Source: Gemmatimonadaceae bacterium
GTDB taxonomy: Bacteria > Latescibacterota > UBA2968 > UBA8231
Assembly (NCBI GenBank): GCA_002726335.1
Contig: PBSR01000196.1
Location: 1 to 55,120, forward strand
Length of the DNA: 55,120 bases
Direction: 5' to 3'
Below, piece after piece: positions 44,607-53,454 of this stretch (its first letter is position 1; each line of letters starts with the position of its first letter). The notes below the pieces were generated by a model. That model was given only the letters and a program-made list of their open reading frames with translations, was not told the DNA's origin and searched no databases. The translations under genes and the position numbers were made by a program.

Positions 44607-45770
44607 CTATTCCTTCCGTATGAGATCCTGCAGGCTGGTCCCGGTCGCCGTGAGGGCCTCCAGGACACGGTGATCGGCCCGGGGTATGGCAAAGTCGTGC
44701 AGACGGTCTGCATCAATCCACTCGAAGGCTGAACAACCCAGGGCGCGCACGCGGCCGGATCGATAGCGGGCAGCGAAGGCGTGCAGTGTGATCGACAGAT
44801 GGGTGTATTCGTGGTCGACGCTGGCGACCTCCTCCTCGACATCGATGGTGCAACCCAGCTCCTCGCGGATCTCCCGGGCCAGGCACTCGGCGAGGCTCTC
44901 GCCCGCTTCCTGTTTGCCGCCGGGAAATTCCCACAGACCTGCCAGCATGCCACCCGGTGGTCGCTGCGCGATCAGCACCTTCCCCCGCCGTCGGATGATC
45001 CCCGCCGTCACCTGCAGGTGCGGCCGTTTCCGGCGCTGCGGCCTGGTGGGCAGCACGGAGGGATCCTCCAGTTCGGCTCGCGCCCGGCACCAGTCGGTCA
45101 CCGGGCAGTCCCCGCAGCGCGGCTGCGCGGGCAGGCAGATTCGCGCTCCCAGCTCCATCAACGCCTGATTCAGGTCACCAGCGCCCGTGCTGGTACTGCG
45201 TGACGACGACCGGCGTGGCGGCATGAGGGCTTCCCCGTGGCGCACCATCTGGCTGCGCACGGAAGCTCGTCGTGGATCCCCTTCGAGGCGCAGCAAACGG
45301 CTGAATACACGCATCATGTTGCCGTCCAGCGCCGGGTGCGGACGATCGAAGACGATGGAGCTGACGGCGGCTGCGGTGTACGGACCGACGCCGGGCAGCC
45401 CGATCAGTCCATCATAGGTATCGGGCAGATCACCATCGTGATCCTCGACCACGGCACGCGCTGCCTGGTGCAGATGGCGCGCCCTGGAATAGTATCCCAG
45501 ACCCTCCCACGCCTTGAGGACCTCCGCCTCTTTGGCGACGGCGAGAGCGGTGACCGTGGGAAAGCGCTCCAGGAAGCGTTCGTAGTAACCACGAGCGGTC
45601 TCGACACGAGTCTGCTGCAGCATCACCTCCGACAGCCACACGGCATAGGGATCATCGGTGCGCCGCCACGGCAGGTCGCGTCTGTGTTTCCCGTACCAGC
45701 GCAGCAGGTTCCTTCTGAAGACGGACCGATGGCGGCCGTCCTCGATCCATGCCGCCGGTGGCTGACTCAT
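44607..45770 (-). CDS. mutY: Adenine DNA glycosylase MutY with complete Nudix box
   Basis: This enzyme removes adenine mispaired with 8-oxoguanine; it has 387 aa. WLSEVMLQQTRVET contains the catalytic Glu48, LPGVGPYTAAAV the helix-hairpin-helix, ALDGNMMRV the catalytic Asp149, and CLPAQPRCGDCPVTDWC the 4Fe-4S ligands. The C-terminal MutT-like domain carries a full Nudix signature (GGKQEAGESLAECLAREIREELG, about 283-305). In ordinary MutY that domain recognises 8-oxoG and the catalytic Nudix residues are usually degenerate. A polar insertion (RRSSSRSTSTGAG) precedes DLNQALMELG. ATG overlaps the stop of the P1 peptidase. Confidence 0.93.
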   Translation of the reverse strand: MSQPPAAWIEDGRHRSVFRRNLLRWYGKHRRDLPWRRTDDPYAVWLSEVMLQQTRVETARGYYERFLERFPTVTALAVAKEAEVLKAWEGLGYYSRARHLHQAARAVVEDHDGDLPDTYDGLIGLPGVGPYTAAAVSSIVFDRPHPALDGNMMRVFSRLLRLEGDPRRASVRSQMVRHGEALMPPRRSSSRSTSTGAGDLNQALMELGARICLPAQPRCGDCPVTDWCRARAELEDPSVLPTRPQRRKRPHLQVTAGIIRRRGKVLIAQRPPGGMLAGLWEFPGGKQEAGESLAECLAREIREELGCTIDVEEEVASVDHEYTHLSITLHAFAARYRSGRVRALGCSAFEWIDADRLHDFAIPRADHRVLEALTATGTSLQDLIRKE

Positions 45771-46783
45771 CGGACCGCAGCGGCTCGGAAGGCATCGACT
45801 GGGAGACCGGGTACGCCATCTGACGAAATCTGTTTGTGGGCGGCCACGAGGCAGTTCAGCACGGCCTCCTCGCAGGCATCGGCGCCGGCCGCGTACAGGG
45901 CCGGCAGAGCCGACTCCGGTGTCGCTCTGGCGGTGACGGTGCCTGGCGTCAGTCCCGCCAGACCGTCGTCCAGGCCCGTCGTCGACACGGCGATGACGGT
46001 CCCCGTCGTCGTCAGCTCATCCACCAGACCGACGCGAATCAGGCCGAAGGCCGCACGTTGTGCCAGTCGCTGGAGCTGCCCCGGCAACAGGGGCGCGTCC
46101 GTGACGATGACCCCGGCGAAGGCCCGTCGCCTGGACAGGGGCAAGGCCGCTTGTCCCGCCAGCCAGCGTCCTACGGGAATGCCGTCCACTGTCAGATGTC
46201 CGGGCTCACCACCATTGGCGGCCACCAGCACGCCCACCATCCCCGGATCGCTGATCCGCGAGGAACTGCCGATGCCGGCGCGAACACCGAAGGCCGACAG
46301 CGACTGGCCGACGCCGACCTGCCCCTCGGGCACAGCGCCGTGGGAGGCAGTCGACAGGGCGGCTGCCACCTGTCCGACGCCGAGGGCTGCGTGCAGCGAT
46401 ACCGCCGGGGCCCACACGCCATCGACGGCGATCACCGCCGGTGGCCAACCTTCATCCTCGCCGAGACCGGGATCCTGGCTGAAGCCGTAGTCGAGCAAGC
46501 CGTCGTAGACACGTCCCACCGCTGGCGCCGGCGCCAGGGCGATGGGCGTCGACAAGGCGCCGAAGTCCTCGAGCATGGCCAGCCCCGTCGTGTCGTCGCC
46601 ACCGTCGAGGGACCAGCGGCCGGCATAGTAACGCCTGGGAGCATCGGCGAAGGGCACCACGACCGTTATACCCCCCACGGCACCGCGAGCGTGGCCGACG
46701 CTGACGCCGTCGACGTCGGTAATGGTATTGTTGGGCCCTGCCGGCAGATTCCCCACGGCGAGTCCGAGGTCACGCAGTCGCAC
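45767..46783 (-). CDS. P1-family peptidase (DmpA/BapA-type aminopeptidase), cytoplasmic paralogue
   Basis: The 338 aa belong to the self-processing Ntn-like P1/DmpA family, which releases N-terminal residues, including D- or beta-amino acids, from peptides. Family landmarks are NTITDVDGVSVGHA at the N-terminus, GVRAGIGSSSR (about 190-200, with the Gly-Ser autocleavage site and Ser nucleophile) and GVIVTDAPLLPGQLQRLAQRAA. No signal peptide is visible. It is 4 bp from a second P1 gene. Start is GTG. Confidence 0.9.
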   Translation of the reverse strand: MRLRDLGLAVGNLPAGPNNTITDVDGVSVGHARGAVGGITVVVPFADAPRRYYAGRWSLDGGDDTTGLAMLEDFGALSTPIALAPAPAVGRVYDGLLDYGFSQDPGLGEDEGWPPAVIAVDGVWAPAVSLHAALGVGQVAAALSTASHGAVPEGQVGVGQSLSAFGVRAGIGSSSRISDPGMVGVLVAANGGEPGHLTVDGIPVGRWLAGQAALPLSRRRAFAGVIVTDAPLLPGQLQRLAQRAAFGLIRVGLVDELTTTGTVIAVSTTGLDDGLAGLTPGTVTARATPESALPALYAAGADACEEAVLNCLVAAHKQISSDGVPGLPVDAFRAAAVR

Positions 46784-46787
46784 GGGT

Positions 46788-48029
46788 CTACTCGAGCCGG
46801 CCGTAACGTCCCATGACGTCGGCCAGCCTGTCGAGGGGAAGGGCGTGTATGGTGTTGCCGTCTCGTCCCACCATGGTGGTGGCAGCTGTCAGCGAGTTCA
46901 GAATCGCCTCTTCGGTTGCCTCCACAACGCCGGTATGCAGCCAGCTCATGCGCGAGGTGTGCAGAACCTGCAGGCTCTCGGCCGCCGCCGGGCCCGCCTC
47001 GTTGCCGGTGGAGAAGGCGATGGCCAGGTCGCCGCTGCCATGGGTCGACACGGCGCCGGTACGTCCCATGCCGATGGCGGCGCGACGGCACAGCCGTTGC
47101 AGCTGTACCGGCAGCAGCGGCGCATCGGTGGCGATGACGATGAGCAGAGAGTTCCCTGAGGGGACTTCTTCCGGGCCGCCGCGCTCGGGTAGCAGATCGA
47201 CGATCTGTCTGCCTACGGGGACGCCGTTGACGACCATCTGGTGACGGCCACCGAAGTTGGCCTGCACGAGAACACCCACGCGCCAGGCGCCGTCACTGTC
47301 GGCTTTTCCGGCGGGCACCAGCCGCGACGATGTGCCGATCCCCGCCTTGAACTGGAAGGCCCGCATGCCGGTGCCACCGCCGACACAGCCTTCCGCGACG
47401 GGGCCGTCGGCAGCGGCGGTGAGGGCCCGGGCCACCTCGACGCTGCCCACGTGGCGACCGATGGTATCGTTGAGAAAATCCGCCCACGTCTCGCCGACGA
47501 CGGGATCGGGACGAACCGCGCCGTCAAAGGCGTCGGCATCCCGCGCCAGTGCCCACTGCACGCCGCCGTCGTGCACCCGGCCGACGCTGCCGGTGTCGGT
47601 GAGCAGGATCGGTCCACCGAGGATGCCCGTTCTTCGCACCGGTCCAAGACCGGTGAACTCGCCGTTGCCGTTGATCGTCAGGTCGGCGGCGTACACCGGT
47701 CGGCGCCAGGGCGAATCAGGGCGTGGCAGAATGGCGGTGACGCCGGTGCGCACCGGCCCGCGGCCGATGATGAGAGGGCCGTCGCCGCGGATCAACGTCG
47801 TATGGCCGACGCGGACACCGGTCACATCAGTAATCGCATTGAAGGATCCCGTCGGTAAGTCACCAATGATTATCCCGAGATCACGAAGCCGGGCCCGCTC
47901 ACCGACTCGACGAGAGCGGGAGGTCGTCGTGCCCGGCGCGCAGGACAGCGCCGGCAGGGCCGCCGCCGTCAGGGACAGACCAAGAAAGCGCCGGCGGGAC
48001 AGCTCGGAGCCGGGGTGCACCTTATTCAC
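46788..48029 (-). CDS. P1-family peptidase, exported by Tat, possible lipoprotein
   Basis: This 413-aa paralogue of the previous gene has an N-terminal twin-arginine signal (SRRRFLGLSLTAAAL) ending in a lipobox-like LSC, then the P1 core: NAITDVTGVRVGHT, FKAGIGTSSRL with the autocleavage/nucleophile serine, and VIATDAPLLPVQLQRLCRRAA. The GTG start at 48029 overlaps the dioxygenase stop (GTGA); ten upstream codons are ignored for that reason. Having one exported and one cytoplasmic P1 peptidase side by side suggests stepwise use of an unusual peptide or amide. Confidence 0.9.
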   Translation of the reverse strand: MNKVHPGSELSRRRFLGLSLTAAALPALSCAPGTTTSRSRRVGERARLRDLGIIIGDLPTGSFNAITDVTGVRVGHTTLIRGDGPLIIGRGPVRTGVTAILPRPDSPWRRPVYAADLTINGNGEFTGLGPVRRTGILGGPILLTDTGSVGRVHDGGVQWALARDADAFDGAVRPDPVVGETWADFLNDTIGRHVGSVEVARALTAAADGPVAEGCVGGGTGMRAFQFKAGIGTSSRLVPAGKADSDGAWRVGVLVQANFGGRHQMVVNGVPVGRQIVDLLPERGGPEEVPSGNSLLIVIATDAPLLPVQLQRLCRRAAIGMGRTGAVSTHGSGDLAIAFSTGNEAGPAAAESLQVLHTSRMSWLHTGVVEATEEAILNSLTAATTMVGRDGNTIHALPLDRLADVMGRYGRLE

Positions 48030-48904
48030 GTGCGCTGCAGATCGTCGCCCGCTTTGCACTTGCGCAGCCCCACGCCGGCGCGCTCTTCGAGCCCCATCCA
48101 GGCGTATGGATCGTCGCCGCTGACCATGACGATGTCGCGGTAGTCGGCCCGCGACGGAGGCTCCCCTTCGCGGGCCTGCCAGGGCAGTCGCGACCAGGCG
48201 TTCATGTAGTGGTTGACCAGCGCCCGCCGGTACATCTGACTGCGATTCCGGCGTGATCGGTGCAGCAGGTAACCATTGAAGAACACCGCATCCCCCGTCT
48301 TCACTTCCACGGCGATCTCAGCCGCATCGTCGAATCCGCAGGACTCGGGCGCAAAATCGAACTCCTCGGGATCGTCGTGCGGCCGCTGATCGTACAGAGC
48401 CCACTTGTGAGAACCGGGGATCACATAGAGGCAGCCGTTGTCGACGGTGGCGTCGTCGAGGGCGATCCAGCCCCCGGTGAGAGAGCGATCTCGCGTGGGA
48501 ATGAAGATCTCGTCCTGGTGCCAGGCCTGCCCCTGAAATCCAGGCGGTTTGACGAACAGCATCGACTGCATGCACTTCACGTCGGGACCGATGATGCGCT
48601 GCAGTACCATTACCAGTCCCGGGTGCTGCACGCCGCGCTCGAGCAGGACCGGGCTGATTTTGTGCGGATGGTGGATGCACAGAAAGCTGCGCAGCACGTC
48701 ATCGTCGCTCATTCCGGGGTCCATGGGCTCGAGATTGGGATGGGGGTATTCCCCGCGACAGATACGCAGGGTATCGGTGCGCAGCTCCTCCACGTCCGCG
48801 GCAGATACCAGTCCCGGCACGATGAGATAACCCTGGTCGTGATAGAACTCGACATCCTGATCGGTGATGTTCACGTGCACGGTATCTGCATTCTCCTGAT
48901 TCAT
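48026..48904 (-). CDS. Phytanoyl-CoA dioxygenase (PhyH) family Fe(II)/2-oxoglutarate oxygenase
   Basis: This 292-aa protein has the double-stranded beta-helix facial triad WHQDE (His129, Asp131) and LLHRSRRN (His215). The N-terminal FYHDQGYLIVPGLVSAADVEELR is typical of the family. It hydroxylates an aliphatic or amino-acid-derived substrate with O2 and 2-oxoglutarate; the real substrate is unknown. ATG overlaps the stop of the dehydrogenase gene before it. Confidence 0.92.
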   Translation of the reverse strand: MNQENADTVHVNITDQDVEFYHDQGYLIVPGLVSAADVEELRTDTLRICRGEYPHPNLEPMDPGMSDDDVLRSFLCIHHPHKISPVLLERGVQHPGLVMVLQRIIGPDVKCMQSMLFVKPPGFQGQAWHQDEIFIPTRDRSLTGGWIALDDATVDNGCLYVIPGSHKWALYDQRPHDDPEEFDFAPESCGFDDAAEIAVEVKTGDAVFFNGYLLHRSRRNRSQMYRRALVNHYMNAWSRLPWQAREGEPPSRADYRDIVMVSGDDPYAWMGLEERAGVGLRKCKAGDDLQRT

Positions 48905-49992
48905 GGTGCGGCGGCGGTGGCGATGGCCTGGCCCAGATCCTGCGTCTTCATGGTGCCGCCGAGATCCGGCGTACCCGTTCCCTCTGCCGACAGCACGTCG
49001 GTGACCGCGACGTCGATGCGACCCGCCGCGGCGATGGCCTCGACGTCGTCATGGCGGTGTCCGAGCCAGCGCAGCATCATGGCCGCTGACAGGATCGTCG
49101 CCACGGGATTGGCGATCCCCTGACCGACGATGTCGGGTGCCGTGCCGTGAGATGGCTGGAACACGGCGGCATCCTCACCGATATCGCCAGAGGGTGCCAT
49201 GCCGAGGCCACCGACGAGGCCAGCCCCGAGATCGGAGAGGATGTCGCCGTACATGTTTTCCGTCACCATCACATCGTAGGTCTCGGGGCGCTGCACCATG
49301 TACAGAGACATGGCGTCCACGTAGGCATGATCGGCGGCGGTATCGTCTTCGGCGGCCACGCCGTCGAAGACGCTGCGGAAGAAGGCCATCGACTTGAATA
49401 CGTTGGCCTTGTCGACGCAGGTCACGTGCGTGGTCCGGGGGCCGCGCCGACCATCGGCACGTTCGGCGTGACGGTCGGCGGCCAGCTGGAAGGCGTAGCG
49501 GGAGATGCGTTCGGTTCCCGAGCGCGTGATCACCATGCTGTCCACCGCCGTCTCGTCACGCAGCTGAATACCGCCGTTCATCGACGCAAACAGTCCCTCG
49601 ACATTTTCCCGGAGGATGACGAAATCGATGTCTCCGGCGCCGTATCCCTTCAGCGGACAGTGGTGCTCGGCGTACAGATAGATCGGCCGCACGCCGGCGT
49701 ACAGGTCGAGAAGAAAGCGCAGGTCCACCTGGGGCCGCATCTCGGTGCCGTCCGGCCAGCGCACATCCGGGAGCCCCATCGCACCGAGCAACACGGCGTC
49801 GACGGTACGACAGGCCTCCACCGTCGCCTCGGGCAACGGCTCACCGGTCTCCAGATAGCAGTTGGCGCCGCAGGGATGCTCGGTGTAGCGCAGCGTCGCT
49901 CCCCCGGCAGCGTCGAGCACACGCTGGGCCTCGGCAACCACCTCCGGCGCGATCCCGTCTCCCGGCAGAACGGCGATGTCATATGATCTCAT
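48901..49992 (-). CDS. Isocitrate/isopropylmalate dehydrogenase-family protein (LeuB/tartrate dehydrogenase-like)
   Basis: This 363-aa NAD(P)-linked beta-hydroxyacid oxidative decarboxylase has [17 protein letters not shown] at the N-terminus, [10 protein letters not shown] (catalytic Lys), [27 protein letters not shown] (catalytic/metal Asp) and [15 protein letters not shown] (nucleotide loop). It is not beside leuC/leuD or other leucine genes but in a catabolic-looking cluster, so tartrate-, malate- or sugar-acid-type substrates are more likely than isopropylmalate. The ATG at 49992 starts the conserved strand directly; the upstream open frame is non-coding. Confidence 0.88.
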   Translation of the reverse strand: MRSYDIAVLPGDGIAPEVVAEAQRVLDAAGGATLRYTEHPCGANCYLETGEPLPEATVEACRTVDAVLLGAMGLPDVRWPDGTEMRPQVDLRFLLDLYAGVRPIYLYAEHHCPLKGYGAGDIDFVILRENVEGLFASMNGGIQLRDETAVDSMVITRSGTERISRYAFQLAADRHAERADGRRGPRTTHVTCVDKANVFKSMAFFRSVFDGVAAEDDTAADHAYVDAMSLYMVQRPETYDVMVTENMYGDILSDLGAGLVGGLGMAPSGDIGEDAAVFQPSHGTAPDIVGQGIANPVATILSAAMMLRWLGHRHDDVEAIAAAGRIDVAVTDVLSAEGTGTPDLGGTMKTQDLGQAIATAAAP

Positions 49993-50102
49993 CGGAACGT
50001 CCGCCGAGATCGCTGCCGGGGACGCGGGACCGGGGCGGAGGAGCGATCTCGAGTTGGCGGCGTTGGACCACTGCTTGTCCGGGGATTCACGTACACGCCG
50101 CC

Positions 50103-51380
50103 CTATGACCAGAGTCGGTCGTGTGCCGTCAGCCGATCCCACTCGTCGGTCGGGCCGAAAGCTTCAGGCGCGTCCGGATCGGCGAACTCGCGGACCACAT
50201 CGTCGTTGAGGCCGGTGAAGCCGAGCCCCGGCGTCTCCGGAACGGCGATATGGCCGTCTTCGATGAGCGGCACGGGCAACCCCTCGACCAGGCTGCTCCA
50301 GCGTTCCATGTCGTCGACGGAGTGATTCTCCAGAACCATGAAATTCTCCGTTGCCGCCGCAGCGTGTACCGAAGCCATGGCGGCCACCGGAGACATGGCC
50401 ATGTGCAGGGCCATGGCGATGCCCGCCTCCTGGGCGGCGTCACCGATCTTCTTCGTCTCCAGGATGCCGCCAGATGATGCCAGGTCCGGATGGACCACGG
50501 CGATGGCGCGCTGTTCGAAGAGATCGCTGAAGCCCTCCTTCAGGTAGATGTCCTCACCGGTGCAGATTGGCGTATCCACAGCCTCGGAAAGGCGTCTGTA
50601 CTGATCGGCAAACTGCCAGGGGATCAGGTCCTCGTACCAGGCGAGGCTGAACTGATCCAGCGCCTTGCCGACGCGGATGCACGACTCCAGCCCCATGTGA
50701 CCGAAGTGGTCGACTGCCAGTGGGATCTCGTAGCCCACGACATCCCGTACGGCAGCCACGTACTCACACAGCACACCGATCCCTTTTTCCGTGATCTGGA
50801 TTCCCGTGAAGGGATGCATGATGGTGTGGATCTGCCGCATGCCCGGAGGCGCGATCACACAGTCCGACTTGCCCCTCAGGTTGCCCAGACCGATATCCAT
50901 CTTGAGGAAGCCGAATCCGGACTCCATGCGCTCCTTCAGGCGGCGGCCCATTTCGGTCCCGTCCTCTTCGGACGGCGTGTCGCAGTAACACAGGACCCGA
51001 TCGCGAAACTTGCCGCCCGCCAGCATGTACGCGGGAACCCCGTAGGCCTTGCCCGCCAGATCCATCAGCGCCATCTCAACGCCACAGACACCCCCGGCCT
51101 GACGCGCATGGTGGCCGAACTGCTTGATGCGGCGAAACAGACGATCCACATCGCAGGGGTTCTCGCCGAGGAGTCGGCTCTTGAGAGTCAGCGCGTATTC
51201 GCGGTTGCCGCCATCACGCACCTCACCGTACCCGGAGATGCCCTGATTCGTGTCGATACGGATCAGAACCGAGCGGAAGGGCGCGCCCGTCAGACAGGCA
51301 ACACGCAGATCGGTAATCTTCAAGCTTGATGGACGGGAGGCTGTGCTCACGCTGGCTTCGGCACTCACGGGATTCTCCAT
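50103..51380 (-). CDS. Mandelate racemase/muconate lactonizing enzyme-like (enolase superfamily)
   Basis: This 425-aa protein has an enolase-superfamily capping domain and (beta/alpha)8 barrel. Metal ligands are Asp224 (AVDHFGH), Glu250 (YEDLIPW) and Glu276 (TGEDIYL). A catalytic-type His326 lies in ALHMAMSP, and the Lys160-x-Asp pattern (FLKMDIG) stands where mandelate-racemase members have K-x-K. Such enzymes often dehydrate acid sugars. It is the first gene of a minus-strand cluster and stands divergent to the NtrC-type regulator, separated by 107 bp. The specific substrate cannot be read. Confidence 0.88.
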   Translation of the reverse strand: MENPVSAEASVSTASRPSSLKITDLRVACLTGAPFRSVLIRIDTNQGISGYGEVRDGGNREYALTLKSRLLGENPCDVDRLFRRIKQFGHHARQAGGVCGVEMALMDLAGKAYGVPAYMLAGGKFRDRVLCYCDTPSEEDGTEMGRRLKERMESGFGFLKMDIGLGNLRGKSDCVIAPPGMRQIHTIMHPFTGIQITEKGIGVLCEYVAAVRDVVGYEIPLAVDHFGHMGLESCIRVGKALDQFSLAWYEDLIPWQFADQYRRLSEAVDTPICTGEDIYLKEGFSDLFEQRAIAVVHPDLASSGGILETKKIGDAAQEAGIAMALHMAMSPVAAMASVHAAAATENFMVLENHSVDDMERWSSLVEGLPVPLIEDGHIAVPETPGLGFTGLNDDVVREFADPDAPEAFGPTDEWDRLTAHDRLWS

Positions 51381-51487
51381 GGCCTGGATGGAATGATCTG
51401 AACCTGAATACGGTAGGTGAGCCCTTCGGAAGCGTCAACGCCTCTCATTCCTTGTGTCATCGTAATAAGGCGGTCACATTCTTACGC

Positions 51488-52852
51488 ATGGAAAGCGCGC
51501 CGGCTCAACCCCTCCGCATTCTGCTCATCGACGATGAAGCGGAGGTCCGCACAACTGTTGGCGCCATGCTGCAACGCATGGGTCATGAGATAACTACGGC
51601 CGACAACGGTGCCGAGGGACTCGCGCTGTTCGACCGCGCGGGCGCCGACATCATCGTCAGCGACGTGATGATGCCGGGAGTCGACGGCCTCGGAGTGCTG
51701 CGCGGCCTGCGCAAACGCGGCGCCGACGTCGATGTGATCCTGATTACCGGTCTGGGCACGATGGACACCGCCATCGAGGCCCTCCGCCAGGGCGCCTTCG
51801 ATTTCCTCACCAAACCCGTACGCATGAGCGACCTGACGGCCGCGGTGGAGCGCACCCGGCGGTACCAGACGCTGCGGCGCGACCGCGACCGCCTGCGCTC
51901 ACGCCTGGACAGCCTGCAGCCCAACGGTCCGATGGTGGTCGGTGAGAGCGCCGCCATGGCCCGGGTCATGGACCTCGTCGATCGTGTGGCCGAAACCGAT
52001 CATACAACGGTGCTGATCACCGGCGAGAGCGGCACGGGCAAGGAACTGGTGGCCCACGGAATCCACGACCGCAGCCCGCGCGCCGCCGAGGCATTCATCA
52101 GTCTCAACTGCACAGCCGTGCCCGATACGCTGTTTGAGAGCGAATTGTTCGGCCACGAGAAGGGGGCCTTCACCGACGCCGAAACGCGCAAGCCGGGCAT
52201 GTTCGAACTGGGCTCGGGGGGCACCCTGTTCCTCGACGAGATTGCCGACATGAGTGCCGCCTCGCAGGCCAAGATCCTGCGCGTGCTCGAGGAACGGACG
52301 CTGCGCCGCGTCGGCGGTCTACACGAGATCCCCGTCGACGTGCGCCTCGTGGCCGCCACGAACCGCGACCTGGAGGGCATGCAGCGCGACGGCACCTTCC
52401 GCCAGGATCTCTACTTCCGCCTCAATGTCTTCACCATCCACCTGCCGCCACTGCGCGAGCGCGGCGAAGACATCCTGCTGTTGGCCGAACATTTCATCGA
52501 GCGCTTCGCCCGGGAATTCCGCAAGGACCTGTCCGGCCTCGACGAGGACGCTCGCCGACTCCTGGTCGCCTACCCTTTTCCCGGCAACGTCCGCGAGTTG
52601 CGCAATCTCGTCGAACGGGGTGTGATCCTTGCCGATGGCACGCAGCTGACCGGACGGGATCTTTCGGATCTCGCCACATCGACAACAGGTGCAGCCCCAG
52701 TCGACGCGCCCCTCGAGCTGGCATCACTGGAGGAGGGGGCCATCCGTGCCGCCTTTGAACAGTCCGGCGGCAACCAGACCGAGACCGCACGCCTGCTCGG
52801 CATCGGCGTCGATGCTCTGCGCTACCGGCTGCGCAATTACGGCTTGCGGTAG
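51488..52852 (+). CDS. Sigma-54-dependent response regulator (NtrC family)
   Basis: This 454-aa regulator has a receiver domain (phospho-acceptor Asp59 in IIVSDVMMPG, Lys in LTKP). The AAA+ domain has Walker A GESGTGKE, the sigma-54 contact GAFTDA (a common variant of GAFTGA), Walker B GTLFLDEIADM and FRQDLYFRLNVF. The C-terminal Fis-type helix-turn-helix includes GNQTETARLLGIGVDALRYRLRN. It would activate sigma-54 promoters after phosphorylation by an unlinked kinase. One such promoter lies 124 bp after its stop codon. The ATG at 51488 starts just before the receiver. Confidence 0.95.
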   Translation: MESAPAQPLRILLIDDEAEVRTTVGAMLQRMGHEITTADNGAEGLALFDRAGADIIVSDVMMPGVDGLGVLRGLRKRGADVDVILITGLGTMDTAIEALRQGAFDFLTKPVRMSDLTAAVERTRRYQTLRRDRDRLRSRLDSLQPNGPMVVGESAAMARVMDLVDRVAETDHTTVLITGESGTGKELVAHGIHDRSPRAAEAFISLNCTAVPDTLFESELFGHEKGAFTDAETRKPGMFELGSGGTLFLDEIADMSAASQAKILRVLEERTLRRVGGLHEIPVDVRLVAATNRDLEGMQRDGTFRQDLYFRLNVFTIHLPPLRERGEDILLLAEHFIERFAREFRKDLSGLDEDARRLLVAYPFPGNVRELRNLVERGVILADGTQLTGRDLSDLATSTTGAAPVDAPLELASLEEGAIRAAFEQSGGNQTETARLLGIGVDALRYRLRNYGLR

Positions 52853-52868
52853 CACCCGAACACCCGGC

Positions 52869-52893
52869 CATTTCACCGGCCTTCGGTGAAATG
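52869..52893 (+). terminator. Strong hairpin after the NtrC-type gene
   Basis: A perfect 10-bp stem CATTTCACCG/CGGTGAAATG with a 5-base loop, 17 bases after the stop codon, separates the regulator from the sigma-54 promoter. There is no T-run, so termination efficiency is uncertain. It could alternatively be a regulator binding palindrome upstream of the sigma-54 site. Confidence 0.45.
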
Positions 52894-52976
52894 ACGGCAT
52901 GACCACGCCTCTCCCCGGGGCTGTGTCTGACTTTCATCCCGTTCCCCTGCTTCGACTTAAGCGTTTGGCCGACCAC

Positions 52977-52992
52977 TGGCACAGGCCTTGCA
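52977..52992 (+). promoter_or_regulatory. Sigma-54 (RpoN) promoter, -24/-12 site
   Basis: TGGCACAGGCCTTGCA matches the consensus TGGCAC-R-N4-TTGCW at every defined position, with exact spacing. Transcription would start near 53004, about 26 bases before the response-regulator GTG, whose ribosome site AAGGAG is also ideal. The NtrC-type activator is encoded immediately upstream. Confidence 0.85.
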
Positions 52993-53029
52993 ATGGGTGA
53001 CCTGTCCCTCCCCGTTAAGGAGCTAGAAC

Positions 53030-53440
53030 GTGAAGATCCTGATTGTCGATGACGAGCCTGCGATCACCGAGTTCTTCCACCGGATGGCGACGGTGCGTGG
53101 CTTTCACGATGTCGACACGGTCGATTGTGCCCAGGACGCGGTGACCCGCGTGCTGCAGTCGAGCTATGACCTGATCACCCTTGATGTACGCCTTCCTGGG
53201 ATCAGCGGCCTCGAGATCATCGCCGTCGTGCGCAACATGAACCCCCACGCGGTCATCGCCGTGATCTCGGGCTTTATCCCCGACGAGATCCCGGAGGAGG
53301 TGATGAGCTGCATTGACGTCCTGCTGCCGAAGCCGATCAGCGTGGAAACCTTCAATGCCCTGCTCGACGGCGCCCTGCAGCTGGCCGAAACGATGGTAGG
53401 CATTCGCCTGCTCGGAGAACCCGCCGCCGTACTTCGCTGA
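53030..53440 (+). CDS. Single-domain response regulator (receiver only)
   Basis: The 136-aa CheY-like protein has an acidic pocket VDDEP (residues 6-10), phospho-Asp52 in TLDVRLPG, and Lys in LPKPIS near residue 104. No output domain follows, only a short helical tail. GTG start with AAGGAG seven bases before. It is transcribed from the sigma-54 promoter and followed 14 bp later by the DUF342 gene, so it may signal through protein contacts with that protein or a kinase. Confidence 0.92.
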   Translation: MKILIVDDEPAITEFFHRMATVRGFHDVDTVDCAQDAVTRVLQSSYDLITLDVRLPGISGLEIIAVVRNMNPHAVIAVISGFIPDEIPEEVMSCIDVLLPKPISVETFNALLDGALQLAETMVGIRLLGEPAAVLR

Positions 53441-53454
53441 AGGCGGGAGTCCCC

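Noticed and set aside
51488..52852. GAFTDA instead of GAFTGA as a defect in sigma-54 contact
   Set aside because: This variant is common in working NtrC-family activators, so it is not evidence of lost function.
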